Shown piece by piece: positions 27,184-36,700 of a DNA stretch of 64,000 nucleotides. Every line of letters begins with the position of its first letter. The first letter of the stretch is position 1. Position numbers and translations under genes: made by a program. The notes under the pieces are model-generated. The model searched no databases, was not told where the DNA came from, and was given only the letters and a program-made list of their open reading frames with translations. The DNA comes from Thermoplasmata archaeon (GTDB lineage Archaea > Thermoplasmatota > Thermoplasmata > GCA-020350865): assembly GCA_020348445.1 (NCBI GenBank), contig CP070751.1, forward strand, positions 4,537,709 to 4,601,708, given 5' to 3'.

Positions 27184-28896
27184 TTAAATCAACTCATCAA
27201 TTTGAGCTAGAATCTCCTTATTTGAATATCCTATCAATTGGGGCACACCACCAGGACATGCCATGGCACATGCCCCACACCCCTGACATACTGCAAGATT
27301 CACACTTGAAATCAACCTGGACTCTTCTGTTACATGATCCTTTACATTTTTCATGTAAATTGCTTCGTAGGGACAAAGCTCCTCGCAGATCCTACACCCT
27401 GCACATCTTGTTTCGTCTATAACAGAATGAATAGAACGGGCTGTAAAGCCTTTCTTCATAATACCTGCAATCTCCCTGACCGCTTTTTTGGCATCCGAAA
27501 TAGAGCGAGCAACACCTCTTGGCCCCTGTGCACATCCAGCTATACTTATCCCCCGCCTGTCCAGAATTTCGAATCTGTCGTTGTAGTATCCTAAAAATCC
27601 ATCCTTGTCAAGGGGTAGATGAACCATGTCAGCTAATTTTTGGGTTTCCACTGAGGCCTGCTGACCAACGGATAATACCACCAAATCCGAAGGAAGGCTC
27701 ATGATGTCCCCAAGCTCGATATGCTCGGTTCTCAGAATTAAATTCTTGCCGTCCTTTTGGATCTCTGCCACCCTTCCTCGGATAAAGTTGACGCCCTTTT
27801 TCTGGGCATCCAGGAAGTACTCCTCAAATCCGCACTCTGGTCCCCGAAGATCCATGTAATGAATATATACCTCGGTATCAGGATAAAGGATTTTTATCTT
27901 TGCAGCCTGTTTTATGGCATATGTGCAACATACCAAGGAACAGTGGGCATTACCTTTGTTTTCGTCCCTTGAACCGACGCATTGTATAAAGTTGATCCGT
28001 TTTGGAATCTCCCCTGAAGAAGGCACCTTTACTTCATCCTTGACAAGCATTTTCTCAAGTTCAAAGAAATCGATTACATCTGCATCATCGTATTTGTATT
28101 CTAGAATTCGTATGGCATCAAAAAGCTCAGAGCCAGTGGCAATGACGATGGCTCCAACATCCAGTTCTTCTTCTTTGTCTTTGGATGCAATTTTCACCTT
28201 GTAATCACCAAGGGTTCCATTGACATCCACAACCTCTGATTCCAGCATTACATGGAATTTATCGCTTTTTATTAATTCATTTATATTTGGAAGTATAACA
28301 TCTTCCTCGCTAAGCCTCTGAGTGTCCAGTTCATAGGCCCTTCCCCCGAGTTTATCTGTCTTCTCCACCAGGTGCACACTGATTTCATTTTTTATCAATT
28401 CCAAGGCAGATGTGATGCCTGCGATTCCACCGCCTATTATCAACACATTGTTGTTTTTAAGTATGACTTGCTTATCAAGTACTTCTTGGGCAAAGGCTAC
28501 CCTGGCTATGCTCCCTAGAACTAGAAAGACAGCTTTTTCTGTTGCAGACTTTTCATCAGGATGTATCCATTCACAAAGCTCTCTTATGTTCACATGCTCC
28601 ACTAGATGTCTGTTGATTCCTGCCTCCAATGCTCCCTTGTTAATTACCTCTTCGTAAGTTCTTGGAGTGCAGCCAACCAGAACTATCCTGTCAACATCTG
28701 TATTGGATATCTGATCTTTTAAGAAAGCCTGGCCATCTTTTTCACATAGCTTGTCGTGGCGAATGCAAAGGACAACATCTGGATTCTCTTTGACCCTGCT
28801 CTCCAGTTCATTTAAATCCACATTCTTCCCAATGGAACCCTTGCAGGTGCAGAAGAACACACCAATTTTTGGTTTCCTTGAACTAGTTCCCCTCAA
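27184..28896 (-). CDS. hdrA: HdrA-like flavoprotein with N-terminal domain and two C-terminal [4Fe-4S] clusters, 570 aa
   Basis: Domains in order: HdrA N-terminal domain with GVFFCTCKGSIGK (residues 12-24), VGCTPRTYEEV (near 75); FAD-binding Rossmann motif VLIIGGGIAGITSAL (151-165); the HdrA cluster region CVGSRDENKGNAHCSLVCC (near 310-330); the end-of-domain ISIAGCAQGPRGV (near 455); and two ferredoxin motifs CAGCRICEELCP and CQGCGACAMACP (498-547). HdrA carries the bifurcating FAD in heterodisulfide reductases. The start is TTG with GGAGGTG six bases before it, inside the end of the preceding gene (14-nt overlap). Confidence 0.93.
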   Translation of the reverse strand: MRGTSSRKPKIGVFFCTCKGSIGKNVDLNELESRVKENPDVVLCIRHDKLCEKDGQAFLKDQISNTDVDRIVLVGCTPRTYEEVINKGALEAGINRHLVEHVNIRELCEWIHPDEKSATEKAVFLVLGSIARVAFAQEVLDKQVILKNNNVLIIGGGIAGITSALELIKNEISVHLVEKTDKLGGRAYELDTQRLSEEDVILPNINELIKSDKFHVMLESEVVDVNGTLGDYKVKIASKDKEEELDVGAIVIATGSELFDAIRILEYKYDDADVIDFFELEKMLVKDEVKVPSSGEIPKRINFIQCVGSRDENKGNAHCSLVCCTYAIKQAAKIKILYPDTEVYIHYMDLRGPECGFEEYFLDAQKKGVNFIRGRVAEIQKDGKNLILRTEHIELGDIMSLPSDLVVLSVGQQASVETQKLADMVHLPLDKDGFLGYYNDRFEILDRRGISIAGCAQGPRGVARSISDAKKAVREIAGIMKKGFTARSIHSVIDETRCAGCRICEELCPYEAIYMKNVKDHVTEESRLISSVNLAVCQGCGACAMACPGGVPQLIGYSNKEILAQIDELI

Positions 28897-29962
28897 CTAC
28901 TTCACCTCCATCAAGGAAATCCGCAATTTCTAGGGCAGCTCTTTTAGCATCCTCAACAGAATACCTGATGCCTCTTGGCCCCAGGGCGCATCCTGCTACG
29001 GCGATTCCTTTGGTCCCGTTTCCAAATACAAAACCATTGGATTGAAGAGCAAGATTTAATGATTCGGCTATTTTATCACTGCCCCTATGAGGCTCCTGCC
29101 CAACAGTCAGAACAACAAGATCACTTTTAATCTCCATTAACTCCCCAGAATCGATGTTTTCGGTGCTAACAACCAAATCCCAATTATCCTTTTGAACAGA
29201 AGCAACCCTGCCCCTGATAAATTGCACTCCAATCTCTTGAGCCTCTTTGTAGAATTCCTCAAATCCTCTGTATGCCGCCCTAAGATCCATGTAATGAATG
29301 TAAACTTCCATATCTGGGTATTTTGTCTTCAAATCCTTTGCCTGGCCTATGGCATAAGTGCAACACACTATGGAACAGTGTTGGTTGCCCTTGTTGGAAT
29401 CCCTGCTTCCAACACATAATAAGAAATTAACTGTTTCAGGAATCTTACCATCCGATGGTCTTGCAAAGGATTCAGCTTCTCCTCGCTGAGATACAATCAT
29501 TTTTTCAAGTTCCAAAAATGTAATTACATCATCATATCGATCGTGCCCGTACTCCTTTATTTTATCTGCATCAAATGTTGTGGAGCCCGTTGCCATAATG
29601 ATGGCATTAACGTTCAGGTTTCGCGTTTCACCACCTGTATTCAGCGTGATTTGAAAGTTGCCTGGCTCCCCAGAAATATCATCAACTTCTGTTCCAAGCA
29701 TAATTTCTATATTCTCGTTCTGAAACAGCTCTCCGAACTTGGGTGTAAATATACATTCCCGACAGTAATCCATGCAACAACCATCTGACTTGCACTCGTG
29801 GGTTCTATAAGTTCTGCTGAGTTTGTACGCCCTTCCCCCTAGCTCTTCTTGCCTTTCAACAAGGAATGTCTGGATACCATAATTTGCCAGGTCCAGTGAG
29901 GCCTGCATTCCCGCCACACCACCTCCTATGACAAGTGCGGATTTAATACTGTCAGAGCTCAT
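28883..29962 (-). CDS. hdrA: minimal HdrA-like flavoprotein, 359 aa (sHdrA-like size)
   Basis: This is only the flavin core of HdrA: Rossmann motif LVIGGGVAGMQASL (10-23) and the cluster region CVGSRDSNKGNQHCSIVCC (near 185-205), ending VAGCALGPRG (near 330). It has neither the N-terminal HdrA domain nor ferredoxin clusters, like the short sHdrA of sulfur-oxidising sHdr systems. It carries an extra Cys knot, CKSDGCCMDYCREC (57-70), where larger HdrA proteins have PTNDCAMC. It overlaps the 1001-aa HdrA gene by 4 nt and the 570-aa gene by 14 nt, so all three are translated together. Confidence 0.88.
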   Translation of the reverse strand: MSSDSIKSALVIGGGVAGMQASLDLANYGIQTFLVERQEELGGRAYKLSRTYRTHECKSDGCCMDYCRECIFTPKFGELFQNENIEIMLGTEVDDISGEPGNFQITLNTGGETRNLNVNAIIMATGSTTFDADKIKEYGHDRYDDVITFLELEKMIVSQRGEAESFARPSDGKIPETVNFLLCVGSRDSNKGNQHCSIVCCTYAIGQAKDLKTKYPDMEVYIHYMDLRAAYRGFEEFYKEAQEIGVQFIRGRVASVQKDNWDLVVSTENIDSGELMEIKSDLVVLTVGQEPHRGSDKIAESLNLALQSNGFVFGNGTKGIAVAGCALGPRGIRYSVEDAKRAALEIADFLDGGEVVEGN

Positions 29963-32900
29963 CCTTCAGCCTCCAATGCCTTATCTACCATTGCTATCAA
30001 TTGTTTGGGTTCGAACTGCCTAAGGAAGGGCACGTTTGACGGGCATATGCATGTGCATGCTCCACATCCCATACACAGAACCTCGTTGACCTCGGCAAAG
30101 CCGGTTCCTTCGTTTACCTTGATGGCATCATAGGCACAGTTATCTTCACACAAACCACAACCTGCACATCTTTCTTCATCCACAACAACAGAAATACCCT
30201 CGGTAAATAGTTCCTTTTTAGACATGAGGGTCGTGGCCCTTGATGCCGCACCACTGGCCTGGGATATGGTCTCGTCAATGAACTTTGGAGAGTGACATGT
30301 CCCTGCAAGGAAAATCCCTGCTGCTGCAAAATCAACTGGTTTGATCTTCATATGGGCTTCCAAAAAGAAGTTTTGAGAAGTTAATGGAACCTTGATGATC
30401 TGGGCCAGCTCCTCGTTTTCTTCATAAGGGACAGTTGCTGCTGAAAGAACCACAACATCTGGCCTGATGACTATATCCTTTTTGATATTGGCATTGTAAA
30501 CCGAGACTTTGAGATCATCGCCGTCCTTTTCCACGATTGGCTTTTTGTCATTTGTATACCTTAGGAACATCACACCTTTTTCTCTGGCGTCCTTGTATAC
30601 CTTTTCCCTGAATCCGTAGGTGCGTATGTCCCGATACAACATGTAGATGTTTGCATCTGGATTCAATTCCTTTGCCACAAGGGCGTTTTTAATAGCCTCG
30701 GTACAGCATATTCTGCTGCAGTACTCCCTGCCTTCCTCTCTTGAACCCACACATTGAATCATGACGATATTTTTTCCCGAGAATCCTTCATCATGAAGCT
30801 TCTTGTCGAACTCCAGTTGTGTCATCACCCGGGGGTCTTCACCATAGAGGTATCGATTTTCCGGCTTGAACTCCTTTGCCCCTGTGGCCACTATGATGGC
30901 TCCGGCTTTGATTTCCTTGGTGTCTTCACACTGCCTTACCAAAGCAGTAAAATTACCGATATAACCACTCAAGTTCTCAAGTTTGGCATTGGTGAAAACC
31001 TCTATTGCGGGATTATTTTCTACTTTCTCGATAAATGACTTCAACTCCCTATGTGGGTCTCCTTCATTAAGAAGATGATGAATGTTGCGGAGATTTCCCC
31101 CCAGCTCATTTTCCTTTTCAATTATGTAGGCCGAAAAACCCTGATCTGCCAGATCCAAAGCCGCTGTCATACCTGCTATTCCACCACCGATTATCAGGGC
31201 AGCCTTCACACTCTCTACGGAGGATAGGTGAACCATTTTATTTCTACGCACCTTCTCCACGGCCATAGCCACCATATGCTTGGCCTTTTCTGTTGCCTTC
31301 TCTTTATCGTTCTTGTGAACCCATGAGACATGTTCTCTCGTGCTTGTGAGATCAAAGAGATAGGGATTCAAACCAGCTTCTCTTATGGTGTTCTGAAAAA
31401 GAGGCTCATGTGTTCTTGGAGTGCATGAAGCAACTATCACTCGGTTCAGGTTATGCTCTTTTATGGCATCTTTGATTTTATCCTGGGTGTCCTGGGAGCA
31501 GGTATAGAGATTATGCTCGGTGTGAACAACATTGGGTAGTGTTTTTGCATACTCCGAAACAGCTGGAACATCCACCACACTGCCGATGTTTATTCCGCAG
31601 TGGCAGCAGAAGACACCGATTCTTGGCTCATCGCCAATGTCGATTTCAGGGGGGTATTCTTTTACAGAGACCAAGGAGTTTCTTTCAGATGATATGGGTC
31701 CGGATGCCTTGGAGGCAACTCCTGAGGCCTGTGCAACAGCATCGGGAATGTCCTTTGGTGAGGAAAATGAGCCGCCTACAAAGATTCCATTTCTTGAGGT
31801 TTTGAGTGGTGAGAAATATTCTGTCTTACAGAATCCATACTCATTTAATTCAATACCAAATTTTTCTGCAATCTCTTTAAAGTCCTGGCTTGGCTTCATC
31901 CCCACAGACAGAACCACAAGGTTGAATACATCCTCTTTTCTCTCCCCATTTTCATCCCAGTAAATGATCTTCAAATCCTTTGTTTCGGGAATTTCCTCGA
32001 TATGAGGAACCCTACACTTGATATAATTTACTCCATATTGGTTCTTGGCAATGTTGTAGTATTCTTCAAATCCCTTGCCATAGGTTCGCATATCCATGTA
32101 GAAGATTGTGCAGTCTGTTCCTTTTGTATGTTCCTTAGCAATGATGGCCTCCTTAGTGGCATAGGTACAGCACACAGCAGAGCAGTATCCCTTGTCAACC
32201 TGCTCGTCCCTGGAACCTACGCATTGTATCCAGGCGATCTTCATGGGATGTTTACCGTCAGAAGGACGAAGAACATGACCTGCGTACGGTCCAGATGCAG
32301 AAAGAATTCTCTCGAATTGTATGCTTGTTACCACATTTGGGAATCTTCCGTATCCGTATTCGGATTTCACAGTGGGATCAAATGTTTCAAAACCTGGTGA
32401 GAGGACTATAGAGCCGACATTTAAATTCACAGTCTCGTCCTCTTGAGCATAGTTTACTGCATTTGCCTTGCAGTACTGCTCGCACAGTCCGCAGCCTATA
32501 CACTTTGTTCTGTCTATCCTGTATACCAGAGGTACAGCCTGGGGGAAGGGGACAAATGTCGCATTTCTTACTGAAACTCCCCTTTCGAACTCACTTATTG
32601 CCTCGATGGGGCAGTACTGGGAGCACAACCCGCATCCTGTACATTTCTCCTCATCAATATATCTCGGATGTTTTACAACTGAGACTGTAAAATCGCCTGC
32701 TTCGCCCTCCACCTTCTCAATGTCACTTACCGTTAAGATTTCGATGTTGTGATGCCTTCCAGTTCCCACGAGTGTGGGTGCAATGGTGCACATGGCACAG
32801 TCATTTGTTGGGAAGGTCTTGTCCAATGAGGCCATGACACCTCCAATGCTGCTTCTCTTTTCCACGAGATAAACTTTAAATCCTGATTCTGCCAAATCGA

Positions 32901-32964
32901 GGGCCGTTTGCATACCGGTGATACCTGCACCCAGGACCATAACCGCGCCAACTTTTTTTTCCAA
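29959..32964 (-). CDS. hdrA: double HdrA fusion, 1001 aa, two FAD sites and at least four ferredoxin motifs
   Basis: First half: Rossmann motif VLGAGITGMQTAL (10-22), PTNDCAMC (52-59), [4Fe-4S] motifs CTGCGLCSQYCP and CIGCGLCEQYC (about 108 and 155), HdrA core with CVGSRDEQVDKGYCSAVCC (near 250). Second half from about 445: HdrA N-terminal domain (IGVFCCHCGINIGSVVDVPA, ASCTPRTHEPLF), second FAD motif ALIIGGGIAGMTAAL (about 588), CVGSREEGREYCSRICC, and C-terminal clusters CAGCGLCEDNC and CMGCGACTCICP (930-975). The two halves are not identical copies. The gene starts with TTG after a GGGGGTG ribosome site. Such double HdrA proteins could hold two bifurcation centres or a dimer in one chain. 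Confidence 0.92.
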   Translation of the reverse strand: MEKKVGAVMVLGAGITGMQTALDLAESGFKVYLVEKRSSIGGVMASLDKTFPTNDCAMCTIAPTLVGTGRHHNIEILTVSDIEKVEGEAGDFTVSVVKHPRYIDEEKCTGCGLCSQYCPIEAISEFERGVSVRNATFVPFPQAVPLVYRIDRTKCIGCGLCEQYCKANAVNYAQEDETVNLNVGSIVLSPGFETFDPTVKSEYGYGRFPNVVTSIQFERILSASGPYAGHVLRPSDGKHPMKIAWIQCVGSRDEQVDKGYCSAVCCTYATKEAIIAKEHTKGTDCTIFYMDMRTYGKGFEEYYNIAKNQYGVNYIKCRVPHIEEIPETKDLKIIYWDENGERKEDVFNLVVLSVGMKPSQDFKEIAEKFGIELNEYGFCKTEYFSPLKTSRNGIFVGGSFSSPKDIPDAVAQASGVASKASGPISSERNSLVSVKEYPPEIDIGDEPRIGVFCCHCGINIGSVVDVPAVSEYAKTLPNVVHTEHNLYTCSQDTQDKIKDAIKEHNLNRVIVASCTPRTHEPLFQNTIREAGLNPYLFDLTSTREHVSWVHKNDKEKATEKAKHMVAMAVEKVRRNKMVHLSSVESVKAALIIGGGIAGMTAALDLADQGFSAYIIEKENELGGNLRNIHHLLNEGDPHRELKSFIEKVENNPAIEVFTNAKLENLSGYIGNFTALVRQCEDTKEIKAGAIIVATGAKEFKPENRYLYGEDPRVMTQLEFDKKLHDEGFSGKNIVMIQCVGSREEGREYCSRICCTEAIKNALVAKELNPDANIYMLYRDIRTYGFREKVYKDAREKGVMFLRYTNDKKPIVEKDGDDLKVSVYNANIKKDIVIRPDVVVLSAATVPYEENEELAQIIKVPLTSQNFFLEAHMKIKPVDFAAAGIFLAGTCHSPKFIDETISQASGAASRATTLMSKKELFTEGISVVVDEERCAGCGLCEDNCAYDAIKVNEGTGFAEVNEVLCMGCGACTCICPSNVPFLRQFEPKQLIAMVDKALEAEG

Positions 32965-33777
32965 TCACACACCCCCTGCCTTTATGTATGTTGGCGACAG
33001 CTCTTTATGGCCGAATGGTAAGATGATCTGTTTTTTCCACAACCTTGCAACATGTTTAAAAATAGTCTCAGTGGGAATCCCTGTATCACCTGCCATCTCC
33101 TCAACTGTTTTTGGCTCTGACTCCACCCTCAATATGATGTTGCTTCTTATGTATTCTTCCTCGATTATCTCATCCTCGATTTTTTCCATCTCTTCCTGTG
33201 ATAGTTTCTCACCGTAAGCATTTCCAAGCTCCATTATCTTCTTTTCTCTGCCGAAAAGTGATCTCAACCTGAACTGCTGGGAGGCATGTATTGCAGCATC
33301 AAGCTGCCTGATAATTATCTTAGCTTTCTCATCCTTTTTGCGAATGGGATTGGGACCCAGTTTCTTTATCTTTGATGTAAATTCTGTGACAACCTCCTGA
33401 AAGCGTGCACCTTCTGAAGCCGAGATCCATTCAAGCTGCAGTCTTTCATTCTCCAAATCCACAAAATCAATTATTTTCTTGAGCATCCTGTACTTTCTTT
33501 TAGCCTCATAGTTACCTGAAATATAATGGCAATCTCCTGGATGGCACCCCATTATCAGAACTCCGTCCACCCCTGATTTCAAGGCTGAAAGAGGGAACTT
33601 GGGATCCAAACTTCCGCTGCACATCACCCTAATCACTCTAAGTGTGGTGGGCATTTGCATGCGGGACACACCTGCCAAATCAGCTCCAGCATAACTGCAC
33701 CAGTTGCAAAGAAAACCCACGATCTTTGGTTTGAATCCGCTGGTATTTTCATCTGTCTTCAGCCCTTCACCCTCCAT
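32965..33777 (-). CDS. mvhD: MvhD-like [2Fe-2S] protein fused to a C-terminal winged-helix domain
   Basis: Residues 15-150 match MvhD (VGFLCNWCSYAGADLAGVSR, VMCSGSLDP, MGCHPGDCHYISGN). Residues about 155-190 form a basic link, and about 195-270 add a region absent from ordinary MvhD: a Glu-rich helix then ILRVESEPKTVEEMAGDTGI followed by TIFKHVARLWKKQII, the pattern of a winged helix. In a redox complex this could bind another subunit rather than DNA. It lies 1 bp before the double HdrA gene and 1 bp after the HdrA/GltD fusion. Confidence 0.85.
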   Translation of the reverse strand: MEGEGLKTDENTSGFKPKIVGFLCNWCSYAGADLAGVSRMQMPTTLRVIRVMCSGSLDPKFPLSALKSGVDGVLIMGCHPGDCHYISGNYEAKRKYRMLKKIIDFVDLENERLQLEWISASEGARFQEVVTEFTSKIKKLGPNPIRKKDEKAKIIIRQLDAAIHASQQFRLRSLFGREKKIMELGNAYGEKLSQEEMEKIEDEIIEEEYIRSNIILRVESEPKTVEEMAGDTGIPTETIFKHVARLWKKQIILPFGHKELSPTYIKAGGV

Positions 33778-36700
33778 CTAATCCACCCCCTCCTCAGAAA
33801 CAGCCTGTATCTCGGCAAGCAACTGATCCATTGTAAAATGCGGAAGAGTTATTGCAAGCTCTGGGCAGCTCGCTCTGCATACACCACAGCCTTTACAAAG
33901 GGCAGGAGTTACCTCGGCCTTTCCATCCTCCTTTTTCGTTATTGCTCCAAAGGCACACAGAAGCTCACAAGTTCCGCATCCTGTGCATTTATCCTTGTCC
34001 ACTACGGATACTATGCCCTCGGCCCTAACCTTTCCAATGGCCATGGGTATTGCAGCCTTTGCAGCTGTCCCTGACGCCTGGGATATTGAATCAGCCACAT
34101 CTTTTGGATACTGTGCGCAGCCAGCCACATAAATCCCGTCTGTATTTGTTTCAATTGGGCCGAGTTTTGGATGCTTTTCCAATATGAAGCCGTCGGCACC
34201 CCTTGGAATCCTTAACATCTCCTGGATTCTCTTTGTTTCCTTTTCCTTTGGTCTCATACCAACTGTCAAAACAATGGCGTCAAATGAGAGCTCAACAATC
34301 TGCCCGAACAAGGTGTCAATTGCCCTGATCTTCAACTTACCGTCTTCATGAAGGACCTCGGGTTTTTGTTCAGGTGTGTATCTGAAGTAGATAACTCCCT
34401 TTAATCGGGTGTCCTGATACAGTTTCTCAGCACCCTTGCTGAAGGCTCTTATATCCCTGTAATAATCAGCCACCTCCACACCCAAGTCCCGAAGTTCGTT
34501 TGCCTGTTTTAATGCAACCTGGCAGCAGTATCTCGAGCATCCGGTAAAGCCTTCTGGCTCTCTGGAGCCGACACAGTGGATTATGGCCACCTTTTTCAGC
34601 TCCTTACCATTTAACTCTAGCGGCTCTTTCTCCCTTCGCTCGGTAAGAAGCTGCTCTAAATCTGCATTTGTGATCACGTTTGGATATTGATTATATCCAA
34701 ATTCCCCTTCATTTGGCTCATATAAATCCGAGCCTATTGCTAAAATGATTGTTCCTATGTCCAAATGATGTCCAGTAATTTTATCCTTATCTTCAAGGTG
34801 AATGCATTTTGGTTCGCAGACTTTTATACACTCACCACACTCAGTACAATAATCAAAGTCAACAGCATATGATTTGGGCCACCCGTTCTCCTTGCGCCAT
34901 ATGGCCTTTCGGATCCTCTTTCCCTGGCCTTCATTGTACTCCACTTCCACTCCTACAGGGCAGACCTTTTCACATTCCCCGCATAAATTGCATTTATCTG
35001 GATCAACTCCCATACCTCTCTGCGTTACGTCCACCTTGAAGTTACCTATAAAACCATCGATGTCATCTATATTGGCATTGTTTAGAACCTCAATTTCGCT
35101 CTCCTCTATGTCCCTATAATGCTGGTAAAGTATTTCTGAAACAGGTGTGTACTCAGGAGCAAGAAGCTCACGATCGGCAAGACCGCCACCCAAAAACGGT
35201 TTTTCTTCGATAAGAAAAACTTTGAATCCTAGGTAATTTAAATCCAAAGAAGCGGTCATACCTGATATCCCACCCCCTACAACGAGGGCGGTTTTAGTTA
35301 TCTCCAATTCTGATGATTGAAGTGGTTGAAGAAGACAGGCCCTTGCAACTGCCATACGAACGAGATCCTTTGCCTTTTCTGTTGCGTTTTCTGGTTCATG
35401 CATGTGTATCCAGGAACACTGGTCTCGTATATTTGCCATGGTGAAAAGATAGGGATTAAGCCCCGCCTTTTCACATGTATCCCTGAATATGGGTTCATGG
35501 GTTCTTGGTGAGCAAGATGCTACGATCACCCTGTTTAGATTGTGCTCCGCTATTGCATCCTGTATTGCTTTCTGGGTGCTGTCCGAGCATGTATAAAGAT
35601 TGTTGGTGGAATATACAACATTTGGAAGATTCCCTGTATATTCACTTACGGCCTCAACATCCACAACACCTGCAATATTGCTTCCGCAATGGCACACGAA
35701 CACCCCCACACGAGGAGCGCCAGACACATCGATTTGGGGAATCTCCTTTGTTTCCTCCTCAACTCGATAATCGGAAAGCCACATTTCAGCCTTGGAGGCC
35801 GCGGCACTGGCCTGGGCCACGCTGTCTGGAATATCCTTAGGTCCCTGGGCACATCCACAAACATATACACCTTCTTTGTCTGTTTCAACTATGGATGTGT
35901 TGCTCTGCTTCTCCTTGATAAATCCGCTTTCGTCCAGAGATATTCCCAACACCTTTGCCAACTCATCGGTGCCCTTTGAAGGAATAACAGCTGATGATAA
36001 CACCACAAGATCTGCACCTTTTTCCTCCTGCACGCCAGTTTCGGTGTTCTCTGCCCTTATGATCAGATCCTTTGTTTCGGCATTCTCGAACAATCGGGCA
36101 GGCCTGCCCCTGTAAAACTTGATTCCTCCTTCTTCCTTTGAACGATTAAAATAATCCTCAAATCCCTTTCCATATGCACGAATATCCATGTAATATATGG
36201 TGATGTCCTCTAATGATTCCTCGTGCTCCTTGGCGAGCATGGCTTCCTTCATTGCGTACATGCAGCATACACGGGAGCAGTATTTGCAGCCCTTGAGCTG
36301 ATCCCGGGAGCCGTAACACTGGATAAAAGCTATGCTTTTTGGAATCTTACCATCTGAGGGTCTTGTTACTTTACCACCAGTGGGGCCAGATGCACTCAAC
36401 ATCCTTTCAAATTCCAATGAGGTGATCACATTATCGTAAACACCGTAGCCGTATTCTGTTCTGTGAGCCGGATCGATCATATCGAACCCGGTTGCCACGA
36501 TAATAGAACCTGCAGGAATCTCGATTTCCTCCTCTGTCATATCATGATCAATTGCCTCAGCCTCGCAGGCCTTTACACATTCCAGACATTCGGAACATAT
36601 GCCGCAGCTTAGGCAACGTTCTGCTTCAGTTCTTGCCTCCTGTTCGGTGAATCCCATCTCCACCTCATCGAAGCTGGCAAGTCTTTTCTCCAATTCGATT

